NCBI GenBank assembly: GCA_029252555.1
Contig: JAQXBF010000039.1
Coordinates: 1 to 64,000 of the forward strand
DNA: 64,000 bases
Reading direction: 5' to 3'
DNA from: Porticoccaceae bacterium
GTDB lineage: Bacteria; Pseudomonadota; Gammaproteobacteria; Pseudomonadales; Porticoccaceae
A program made the translations under genes and the position numbers. Shown here piece by piece: positions 55,962-64,000 of the stretch. Positions within the stretch are counted from its first letter, which is position 1. Each line of letters starts with the position of its first letter. Under the pieces are notes generated by a model that had not been told where the DNA came from, did no database searches, and was given only the letters and a program-made list of their open reading frames with translations.

Positions 55962-57151
55962 ACCCCAATAACTACGATGTGATAATTTTAGGTGGCGGAG
56001 CGGCAGGACTTTTCTGCGCATTTACCGCCGGTCAGCGCGGCCTATCGATATTAGTTTTAGACAGTAGTAACAAGGTGGGCAAAAAAATCCTTATGTCTGG
56101 GGGCGGGCGCTGCAACTTTACCAATCTGGACATACAGCCAGAAAACTATTTATCCGCCAATCCACATTTTTGTAAATCTGCACTCAATGGCTACAACCAG
56201 TGGCAGTTTATTGAGATGGTCGAGCAACATCATATTGCCTATCATGAGCGTAAACATGGCGAGCTATTTTGTGATGACTCAGCTAAGGATATTTTAAAAA
56301 TGCTGACAGACGAATGCGCGGCCGCGAATGTTGTTGTTAAAACTAGCTGCGCGATTAACACCATTGCAGCCACTGAGCCCGGTTATAAAGTAGAGACGTC
56401 ATTGGGCAATTTTCAATCCAGATCTTTAGTGATCGCAACCGGTGGCCTATCGATTCCCACCATGGGTGCCACAGGGTTTGGCTATGAAGTTGCCGAACAG
56501 TTTGGTCTCAACCTATTACCTCGCACTGCCGGGCTAGTGCCATTTACCTTTACCGACTGGGTCAAGGATATCAGTGATAGACTTTCCGGCCTGGCAGTGG
56601 ATGTGGAGATGTCTGTTAATGGCGTAAGTTTTCGCGAGAACTTGCTGTTCACCCATCGGGGCATCAGTGGCCCAGCGGCCCTGCAGTTATCTAGCTACTG
56701 GCAGTCGGGTCAGAGTATCAGTATCAATCTATTGCCAGATCACAATGCCATAGAGTTATTGCTGGGCTATAAAAAAGCCAGCGCCAAATCATTATTGCGC
56801 AATCTGTTATCTCAACATCTTCCAAAAAGCCTGGTGTTAGAACTTCAAAATGTACACTGGCCAGGCCATGCCGATAAGCCCATGGCAGAGATTCCAGATG
56901 CAGCACTAACAAAGGTGGCAGAGCAACTTACCAACTGGCAATTAAAGCCCTCGGGCACCGAAGGCTATCGCACTGCCGAGGTCACTCTTTGTGGTGTAGA
57001 CACAGATCAACTTTCCTCTAAAACTATGGAATGCAAAACCCAGTCGGGGCTGTATTTTGTGGGAGAGGTGATGGATGTAACTGGCCACTTGGGAGGTTAT
57101 AACTTTCAGTGGGCCTGGGCTTCCGGGTATGCGGCGGGGCAATACGTCTAA
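55958..57151 (+). CDS. NAD(P)/FAD-dependent oxidoreductase, HI0933/YhiN family
   Basis: VIILGGGAAGLFCAFTAGQRG, KVGKKILMSGGGRCNFTN, VATGGLSIPTMGATGFGYEVAEQFG, GEVMDVTGHLGGYNFQWAWASGYAAGQ; ATGA overlap with upstream. Confidence 0.93.
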   Translation: MNPNNYDVIILGGGAAGLFCAFTAGQRGLSILVLDSSNKVGKKILMSGGGRCNFTNLDIQPENYLSANPHFCKSALNGYNQWQFIEMVEQHHIAYHERKHGELFCDDSAKDILKMLTDECAAANVVVKTSCAINTIAATEPGYKVETSLGNFQSRSLVIATGGLSIPTMGATGFGYEVAEQFGLNLLPRTAGLVPFTFTDWVKDISDRLSGLAVDVEMSVNGVSFRENLLFTHRGISGPAALQLSSYWQSGQSISINLLPDHNAIELLLGYKKASAKSLLRNLLSQHLPKSLVLELQNVHWPGHADKPMAEIPDAALTKVAEQLTNWQLKPSGTEGYRTAEVTLCGVDTDQLSSKTMECKTQSGLYFVGEVMDVTGHLGGYNFQWAWASGYAAGQYV

Positions 57152-57246
57152 CTATCCCGCCAAGTTTGGCAGCAAGATAAAAATTCGTCTAACCTCATCA
57201 AAAGCATAAAAGGATTACTTTTATAATTATTACAGGACGTAATAAC

Positions 57247-58508
57247 ATGATCATGAAAACCATGATTGTCTCTAGCATTCTCTTTACACTCGCTGGTTGA
57301 GGCGGAGGGGGTAGCGATAACACTGACCCTGCGCTAACAGGTATATTTTTCCATAGCCCGGTGATTAATATTGGCTTTCGCACAGCAATCCAAAATGGTG
57401 AGACTAATTCCCGTGGGGAATTTAAATATCTGGCCAGTGAAACTGTCACTTTCTTTATTGGGGATTTGGTGTTTCCCTCAGTTTTGGCTGATGAGATTGT
57501 TACTCCTTTGGATATAGCCGATACTGATGATGTGGCTCACCGTATGGTGATTAATATTATTCGGCTGTTGCAGTCATTAGATAAGGATGGTGATCCAAAC
57601 AACGGAATTAGTATTACTCAGACGGCTAAAGATAATGCGGTTTTTTTAGATTTTGAGCTATCAACATAAAGCTTTGAATCACAGGCTGGAGTGAGTTTAT
57701 TTATTGCTAATGGAGGCCAGAATAGTGTCCAATTAGATTTAGTTGATACTGTGGTTGCTATGGTTCATTTTGTCGCTAGTCTCATCTTGTCGGGGGAAAT
57801 TGAGCACGAGATAGAGCCTATTGATAATAATTCACTAGTCGGTTCATGGGAGATTGCTAGCCCTACGGAATCCGACTTCCTGTTGCTTAGTTTTTTTCAG
57901 ATGGCACCTATCCGCATGCAGAGGTTAATGAGACTGCTCCCAACTTTTTGTCTGGAATGGAATGGGGCACATACAATATTGTTGGGCTTGGTGAAACCAC
58001 TGCAGAACAGAGTTTTGATAACAATGGCGATGCTGGTCTCAGTGACTTTGATGGTTCAGGACCGCGCCTAAGAATAATCGCCCAGCCATCCGGTTCCTTG
58101 ATGTTTGCGTCAGATACCAATAACGATGGTACTAGTAATAGCACATTCGGTTTGAGACGAGTTGTGTCTGAGGGTCTCTTGGGCACTTGGCTCAGCACTA
58201 CTACCGAAAATGACCTGTTGATGATAGTTCTCTTTGATGACGGTGCCTACTTCCATGGTGAAGTCGATGAAGATGACGACACTGAGATATCCGGTATGGA
58301 GTTGGGGGCCTATGCTCATGATGAGAGTACGGGACTACTCACAGTAACCCAGACCTTTGATAATACTGGTGGGACTGGGTTAACCGATTATGTGGGTATT
58401 GGTGCGCCAAATATCTTTGTTGATGTGGAAGGGGATATCTTAACCGCCAATGTTAATGAAGATGGTGATCAGTTGATTGACGAGACGATGATCTTTGAGC
58501 GCCGGTAG
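57247..58508 (+). pseudogene. Decayed repeat-containing lipoprotein (two in-frame stops and one frameshift)
   Basis: Manual translation MIMKTMIVSSILFTLAG*GGGGSDNTDPALTG…; TGA at 57298-57300, TAA at 57667-57669. Frameshift at the T7 run 57891-57897 links …SDFLLLSFF to DGTYPHAEVNETAPNFLSGMEWGTYNIVG…. Confidence 0.75.
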
Positions 58509-58510
58509 AT

Positions 58511-59449
58511 CTAACGGCGGTTGGCTTTAGCCTTTCTGCGCCGCGCAGCCGCTTTTTCCAAACGCTCTTTTTCCCGCTCTTCTTTCTCAGCTTTCAGGAC
58601 TACCACCTGTTTCATTTCTGCATCAATCATCTCTGGGGTCTCAAAACCCAATGGGCCCAGAGTGCCGGCGCGCAATTCATTAACAAAGATGGTTGATACT
58701 CGCTCTAAATCCACTCTGCCTCCAGAGCGCAAACAACCGCGCTGAGCGCCGATAATTTCTAGCAGGTCGATTTCTGTCTGAGGCAGGTTGCTGATGTTGA
58801 AGCGCTCTATCAGCTGCTGTGGGTATTTTTCCAGCAGAAACTCGGCAGCAAAAAAAGCGATATCTTCATAGCTTACGGCAGTGTCTTTAATCGCACCTGT
58901 GGTTGCCAATCTATAGCTGCCCTGAGGATTTTCGATCTTGGGCCAGAGAATACCGGGGGTATCCAACAGCATAATGCCATTGCGTAGATTGATTCGCTGC
59001 TGCCCCTTGGTAATCGCCGGTTCATCGCCAGTTTTGGCGATATGGCGGCCGGCCAGACAGTTGATAAGCGATGATTTTCCCACATTGGGAATACCGGTAA
59101 CCATCGCCAATGTATTGCCGCCCTCACGCTGGGGATAGAGTTTATTGATCAGATCAATAATTTTGGCGCTGGGGTCATGGTTCTTTAAATCCAGGGCCAT
59201 AGTTTTGGTGTTGCCCTGTTGTTCAAAATAATCCTGCCACTGCTGGGTGATAGACGGGTCGGCAAGGTCGGTTTTATTGAGTAGTTTGATATAGGGTTTT
59301 TCAGTGCACAGGTCTTGGATAAATGGATTGGAGCTACTGAAGGGAATGCGGGCGTCAAGAACTTCAACAACGATATTGACCTGAGGCAGGGCCTCGATCA
59401 TTTCGTTGCTGGCCTTGCGCATATGGCCGGGATACCACTGGATAGACAT
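58511..59449 (-). CDS. ylqF: Ribosome biogenesis GTPase YlqF/RbgA-like (circularly permuted)
   Basis: MSIQWYPGHMRKASNEM, LLNKTDLAD (G4), VTGIPNVGKSSLINCLAG (G1) downstream, LLDTPGILWPK (G3). Confidence 0.93.
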   Translation of the reverse strand: MSIQWYPGHMRKASNEMIEALPQVNIVVEVLDARIPFSSSNPFIQDLCTEKPYIKLLNKTDLADPSITQQWQDYFEQQGNTKTMALDLKNHDPSAKIIDLINKLYPQREGGNTLAMVTGIPNVGKSSLINCLAGRHIAKTGDEPAITKGQQRINLRNGIMLLDTPGILWPKIENPQGSYRLATTGAIKDTAVSYEDIAFFAAEFLLEKYPQQLIERFNISNLPQTEIDLLEIIGAQRGCLRSGGRVDLERVSTIFVNELRAGTLGPLGFETPEMIDAEMKQVVVLKAEKEEREKERLEKAAARRRKAKANRR

Positions 59450-59508
59450 GGGGCCTCAGTATCTGAGCTAAAAGTAATTGCCCCATTCTAGCATGGATGG
59501 ATCAGGGG

Positions 59509-61641
59509 TTACTCCCCAGGTCTGTAACTGCGCTGGATTTTAGGTGAGCGTTTCTCTGCATCAAATAATGGGTCATGCAGTATTTCATCCACATAATCCT
59601 GAGCTTGATCGGCATAATGAGGTGAGCTCTCATCCAATGTTGCAGCACCAAACTGGTGGATACCACGCACCTTTTGTTCGCCTTCCGCGTCCCAAGAAAC
59701 CATATAGTAAAGGCCATCACCAGCCACATTGGTTAGGTAGCCATCTTCTTCCATGCCCATGCCATAAATCGCGCGCAATGTGTCTGGGCCACCGCCTACT
59801 GGCAGGTTTAGATCACCGCGTACATGTCGGCTCACATCGCCCCATAGAGGATCGAGGCGGCCCACCTTATCCAGCAAGCGATCGCTGCAGCGGAAAAGCT
59901 CTTCGCGGGCATCTGGCTCTGGCTTGCCTTTTTGCTCGGCCAGCCATTCGGTGCCGATAACACAGGTGCTAAGGGCAGCACCGGAATTTTCAATATTGGT
60001 ATTGCGGTCCCAGTTGGCAATAATCTGCTGGGCATCTTGGTATTTCTGTTCCTGATCACTGAGATCGAGGGCCAATGCCTGATTTAAGAACGCCATAGAT
60101 CTGGACTTAGCACTAAAGCTTTTATCGTGCTTAATATCAAAAAATTCCTGCTCGGAGATGGTGCCCAGCTCGGCAAATAATTCAAGCCCGCGATCAGCGC
60201 GGTTGGTCATGCGAGTGGGGAAGCCATCTTCGATGCGATAGTTTGTTTCAACCGGATTATCGCCTTCAGCAGTGATATGGAATGGACTTTGGTTGGCGCT
60301 GTGAATATACCCGGACTTGGGATTAATAACCTGAGGCAACTGATCAAAGGGCATATAGTCATCCCAAATCAGGCTGCTGTCATCACCGGGTAGATAATGG
60401 TTCCAGTTATAGCCGCCCACTCGGTTAGGTGTCAGGCTATTATGCACAAACATGGTGTTACCTTCGCGGTCGGCATAAACCAGATTAAAGCTGGCAAAGG
60501 CATGCATGCGCATAGCATTGCGCCAGTCGTCAAAATTCTGCGCCTTATTCATGGCCAGCCACTGCTCTACTTGACGCATCTCGCCCATGCCTGCATAGCG
60601 AACCGCATAGGTGCCATGGCCGGTGCGCAGCACTGGGCCATGAACAGATCTCAGCCCCTCTTGGGTTGAGGTCCAGTTAAGAAAACCAAATACTTTTACA
60701 TCCACATCAATATCGCGGGCTTCCAATGTTTTCCATTCACCATCGAGCTTATAGCGATTGGGGTTGTTGGGGTCGATATCCAGCACATAGATATCCACCA
60801 GATCCGGTTTATTGACCGTAGCTCCCCAACCCAGATTTTCGTTAAAGCCCACACCTATGGTGACACTGCTGGGGAATAGCCCACCCATAATATTGAGACC
60901 TTCATTGCTCTGAACATGGGCTTCATACCAGGCCACGGGACCGGTGGTGGGTTGGTGGGAATTAATGGCTAGCATGGTAGAGCCATCGGTGCTGTTATAA
61001 GGGGACACAGTCATAGCATTGGAACCAACGGGCAGGCCACCCATGGTGACGCCATGGCTGCGGGTTTCTGTGTCGGCGACAGATTCCCCAGGCTTGCTCA
61101 CTGGGTATTTACGCTGCTCTTCAAACAGCTCAATGACCGGTGCATCAAAGCCATAGAACAGCAGGTGACGCAGCATATAGCCTGCGACAATATCTTTGCC
61201 ATTAATTGGGAAGATTCGCTGATTGGTCTCTTCGGGATGAAGAGCAGCATAGTAATTAATGCCATCGGCAAAGGCTTCAATATAGGCTCTGGTCTCAGGT
61301 TTAAGCCGAATCTCATAGCCAGCATCCAAATCTTGCCAAATGCCCAGCCAATGAATCAAAAAATCGGTAGTGGCGGCATCTCTGCCGTTAATGGCTGCGT
61401 TGGTACCGCGATAAAACGGAATGCTGTCATGGATAATCTGCCAGTTATCTTCCGCCTGGGCATAGGCAAAGCCAAAGGCCGCATCCACATCTCGCTCGCC
61501 TATAATATGGGGCACACCCAGATGGTCGCGCTCAATAACTACGTCGTATTTTTTATCGAGTTGGAGATATTCTGCTGCGCTAAATTTTTGGGCGCACCCA
61601 GTCGCAATCAGTAGGGCTGAGGCAATCATCAGTAAGCGCAT
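59509..61641 (-). CDS. Penicillin acylase family Ntn-hydrolase, lipoprotein
   Basis: Lipobox LLIATGCAQ at the internal Met (start 61641 rather than 61809); DHLGVPHIIGERDVDAAFGFAYAQAEDNW; GGLPVGSNAMTVS (autocatalytic Ser), INSHQPTTGPVAWYE. Confidence 0.88.
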   Translation of the reverse strand: MRLLMIASALLIATGCAQKFSAAEYLQLDKKYDVVIERDHLGVPHIIGERDVDAAFGFAYAQAEDNWQIIHDSIPFYRGTNAAINGRDAATTDFLIHWLGIWQDLDAGYEIRLKPETRAYIEAFADGINYYAALHPEETNQRIFPINGKDIVAGYMLRHLLFYGFDAPVIELFEEQRKYPVSKPGESVADTETRSHGVTMGGLPVGSNAMTVSPYNSTDGSTMLAINSHQPTTGPVAWYEAHVQSNEGLNIMGGLFPSSVTIGVGFNENLGWGATVNKPDLVDIYVLDIDPNNPNRYKLDGEWKTLEARDIDVDVKVFGFLNWTSTQEGLRSVHGPVLRTGHGTYAVRYAGMGEMRQVEQWLAMNKAQNFDDWRNAMRMHAFASFNLVYADREGNTMFVHNSLTPNRVGGYNWNHYLPGDDSSLIWDDYMPFDQLPQVINPKSGYIHSANQSPFHITAEGDNPVETNYRIEDGFPTRMTNRADRGLELFAELGTISEQEFFDIKHDKSFSAKSRSMAFLNQALALDLSDQEQKYQDAQQIIANWDRNTNIENSGAALSTCVIGTEWLAEQKGKPEPDAREELFRCSDRLLDKVGRLDPLWGDVSRHVRGDLNLPVGGGPDTLRAIYGMGMEEDGYLTNVAGDGLYYMVSWDAEGEQKVRGIHQFGAATLDESSPHYADQAQDYVDEILHDPLFDAEKRSPKIQRSYRPGE

Positions 61642-61699
61642 TTTAAGTAACCTTTTTTTATTTTTGTCTTTTAATTTACGATGGCTAGCCCCTAAAGGT

Positions 61700-62941
61700 T
61701 TAGCTGCTTTGAGACACAGGTTCCTCTTCTGCATGCAACACTGTGCCCACAGGCGCAGTGGCCGCTTGCAATGTAATCTCAACCTTGTATTCGCTTGGCA
61801 GAGCCTCAATGGTCAGTACGCGCCAGATGCTGATGCCTGCTAGCAGTAAAAGGCAGGCGGCCAAGAGCAAAAAGAAACTTTGCAAACCAAATAGCTGTAG
61901 CCAGAAAACTGCGGTAATAGGCCCGGTGATCGAGGTTAGCCCGGCAATCAAAACAATGGTGCCGCTGGCGGGAACAATTTCTGCAGGGCGCAGGTGATCA
62001 TTGGTCAGTGCCACGACTAATGAGTACAGAGATAATGAACAGCCCCCAAATAGGAAGACCAGCCCGTATAGCCGGATTGAGGCCTCGGATTCACGGCTGA
62101 TCATAAGAGCAAAGGCCACGGCAAATAAACAGGCAAAGCCCATCACCCAACGGCGGTCGATCATATCGGAGAGTTTACCGATGGGGTATTGCAAAATCAT
62201 GCCACCGGCCATCATGGCACCCATAAAGTTGGCCACCTGATAAACCGTGAAACCGAGTTTAGTGGCATAGACTGCGCCCATGCCAAACAAAATACTCGAT
62301 ACCCATTGGGAGAGAACAATACCGGTGACGCCCATGGGTGTGCGATACCACAGGTGGCGCATGGTAACCCGCTCAGTCTCTTCAATAGCGGGGGTGGTAA
62401 TCACTGATAATAAAATGGGTACGGCAGCCACGCTGACCATCACTGAGATCAGAATAAATAAGGTGAACTCTCTGGGGTTGGCCACATTGAGCATAAACTG
62501 CCCGGCGCAAATACCGGCCAGCAGAATGGCTGTATAAAGAGAGAGTATCTGCCCGCGATTGGTATTGTTGGAGGCCTGATTTAACCAGCTTTCGGACACC
62601 ACATAAATCGTTGAAAAGGCAAAGCCCGTGAGCAGACGCATCAGTGCCCAGGCCCAGGGGTTTACATAGATTGAATGCACCAGAATAGTGACGGATGCCA
62701 CCGCAGACAGTGCGGCAAAAATACGGATATGCCCTACCCGTTGAATCATCTTGGGGGTCAGCAGTGACCCGGCTAAAAAGCCGGCAAAATAGCAGGACAT
62801 CAGCAGGCCAATCAGGTAGTCGTCAAAGCCTTCGATTTCTGCGCGCACACCAAGCAAACTGCCCTGCACACCAACGGCGAGGCCAATTAGGGAGAGGCCT
62901 GCAAACAGCGGCCAGATGCTGACAATAGTTCTAACGGGCAT
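61700..62941 (-). CDS. MFS transporter (YcaD-like)
   Basis: 12-TM-like hydrophobic profile; GVQGSLLGVRAEIEGFDDYLIGLLMSCYFAGFLAGSLLTPKMIQRVGHIRIFAALSA. Confidence 0.88.
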   Translation of the reverse strand: MPVRTIVSIWPLFAGLSLIGLAVGVQGSLLGVRAEIEGFDDYLIGLLMSCYFAGFLAGSLLTPKMIQRVGHIRIFAALSAVASVTILVHSIYVNPWAWALMRLLTGFAFSTIYVVSESWLNQASNNTNRGQILSLYTAILLAGICAGQFMLNVANPREFTLFILISVMVSVAAVPILLSVITTPAIEETERVTMRHLWYRTPMGVTGIVLSQWVSSILFGMGAVYATKLGFTVYQVANFMGAMMAGGMILQYPIGKLSDMIDRRWVMGFACLFAVAFALMISRESEASIRLYGLVFLFGGCSLSLYSLVVALTNDHLRPAEIVPASGTIVLIAGLTSITGPITAVFWLQLFGLQSFFLLLAACLLLLAGISIWRVLTIEALPSEYKVEITLQAATAPVGTVLHAEEEPVSQSS

Positions 62942-63046
62942 AATAACCGACCGTATTTTAAAGGTCGCCAGCGTACACCCAGATTGGAAAAGTTCAAAGC
63001 AAAATTAATCACATTTAAGCGATATTTTTACTGTCCAATTTGTACC

Positions 63047-63583
63047 CTAAAGTTTAACGCCTGGAGTGAATATTAGGGGTGTCTGATCAGTATCCCAGGT
63101 GACTTCAGAATCCTGAATACTGACCTGAATATCGAGATTGCGCTGCATGCCTTTGGCCAGCTTTTTGGTGATATCTGTGTCGAGATGGCGAACACTAAGA
63201 TTTTTAAATCTAGCCAGTTGGGGCTGCATCTCTTTCCACCATTGTTCGGCAGAGCCGGTGCCATAGGTGTAAACAATAACCTGCTGGGCGCGGCCACAGG
63301 CTTTTTTGAGGCGCTTCTCACTGGGTAAGCCCAACTCGACCCATAACTCAATTTCATCGCTCAGGCTTTTTTGCCAAAGATCTGGTTCATCGTCGGTACT
63401 CAGGCCTTTGGTAAAGCGCAGTAAGTCACTGGCGTGCAATGCAAAGACGAGCAGCCGTATCATTAGGCGCTCATCAGTCTCCGAGGGGTGCTGAGCCAGA
63501 GTCAAACTATGCTGTTGATAATAATGTCGATCCATGTCGACAATATTGAGTTCTGCTTTGAAGATGGTTGCGCCTAGAGCCAT
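63047..63583 (-). CDS. yaeQ: YaeQ family protein
   Basis: MALGATIFKAELNIVDMDRHYYQQHSLTLAQHPSETDERLMIRLLVFALHA; the internal Met at 63583 is the likely start. Confidence 0.9.
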   Translation of the reverse strand: MALGATIFKAELNIVDMDRHYYQQHSLTLAQHPSETDERLMIRLLVFALHASDLLRFTKGLSTDDEPDLWQKSLSDEIELWVELGLPSEKRLKKACGRAQQVIVYTYGTGSAEQWWKEMQPQLARFKNLSVRHLDTDITKKLAKGMQRNLDIQVSIQDSEVTWDTDQTPLIFTPGVKL

Positions 63584-63659
63584 TAGGGTTAGTAGCCTAT
63601 TTTTAAGAAGGGCCATCATACGTTAGTTGGCCGTTGATAGCTGGCTATAAAAAAGCGGT

Positions 63660-63673
63660 AGTGAATATTCACT
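63660..63673. promoter_or_regulatory. 14-bp perfect palindrome AGTGAATATTCACT in a divergent intergenic region
   Basis: Seen directly between yaeQ (-) and the gene starting at 63933 (+). Confidence 0.25.
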
Positions 63674-63932
63674 CTCTACAGAGCTTTTCATCTGCAGTTC
63701 TTCCCAGCTTCAGTACTTACTTACTACGGTACTCTGACCTAGAGGCGAACCCTAGGAAACGTCCCCAAACCATATCTCAGTCATAGAGTGTTTTTTAGGG
63801 GTAATTCAAACTAATCAATCTAAAAGGTGATTTAAGTAGCTCATCTTCAAGGAAATAGGCCAACAGACCTTGTATAGCTGCGTGCAAACCAAAAATATTG
63901 CCAGTAGAATTGTCAAAAAAGAAGGACGTACC

Positions 63933-64000
63933 ATGAAAAAAATCCTCAAAATCACAGGGCAAATTCTGGCCACGCTTCTTGGTATAGCTGTGCTTTGGCT
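63933..64000 (+). CDS. Start of an exported or membrane protein, truncated by the window end
   Basis: MKKILKITGQILATLLGIAVLW… signal/TM-like N-terminus; SD-like GAAGGA upstream; product cannot be assigned. Confidence 0.5.
   Translation, partial: MKKILKITGQILATLLGIAVLW

Noticed and set aside
57298-57300. UGA as selenocysteine at the lipobox position
   Set aside because: A further in-frame TAA and a frameshift lie downstream, and no SECIS-like element was recognised; decay is the simpler explanation.
61054-61614. 186-aa plus-strand ORF inside the acylase gene
   Set aside because: Antisense to the acylase with clear conserved motifs; treated as spurious.
1-64000. CRISPR arrays, tRNA/rRNA genes, transposons, integrases or prophage
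   Set aside because: No regularly spaced repeats, cloverleaf/CCA segments, transposase or phage structural motifs were found by eye; a computational scan (tRNAscan-SE, CRISPR finder, ISEScan) would be decisive.

Overview
Contiguous, gene-dense bacterial chromosome segment, probably a marine gammaproteobacterium of the SAR92/Porticoccaceae or Cellvibrionales type (an inference from gene content; no rRNA is present to confirm it). I see about 50 intact protein-coding genes. No rRNA, tRNA, CRISPR array, integrase or transposase was recognised. Main blocks: (1) hydrolases and lipid/CoA genes (1-13 kb). (2) A glycan-uptake-like locus (13.6-25 kb): malectin-GH16 glucanase, TonB-dependent receptor, two flavin-dependent 'tryptophan halogenases', SapC and two JmjC/cupin-like oxygenases. 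(3) A small AT-rich remnant of a type II restriction-modification system with a BglII-like nuclease (25.0-25.9 kb). (4) A carotenoid-oxygenase/double-HxlR pair divergent from a translationally coupled nitronate monooxygenase, acyl-CoA ligase and two-thiolase operon (26-33.7 kb). (5) A molybdopterin hydroxylase pair (IorAB-like), then an operon of a MauG/CCP-like di-heme protein and a beta-helix/cytochrome c fusion (41.9-47.6 kb). (6) Miscellaneous housekeeping and catabolic genes to the end. Reading between the ORF calls gave several decayed genes: a VOC protein with an in-frame TAA, a lipoprotein with a TGA exactly at the lipobox Cys plus a second stop and a frameshift, a REase with a poly-A frameshift, and a PaaK-like C-terminal relic. 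It also gave a methyltransferase that probably starts at a non-canonical ATC codon. The best candidate for an under-described system is the halogenase-SapC-cupin-TonB receptor cluster. The beta-helix-cytochrome c plus di-heme peroxidase pair is second. All calls are from reading the sequence and motif recognition; no database search was run.
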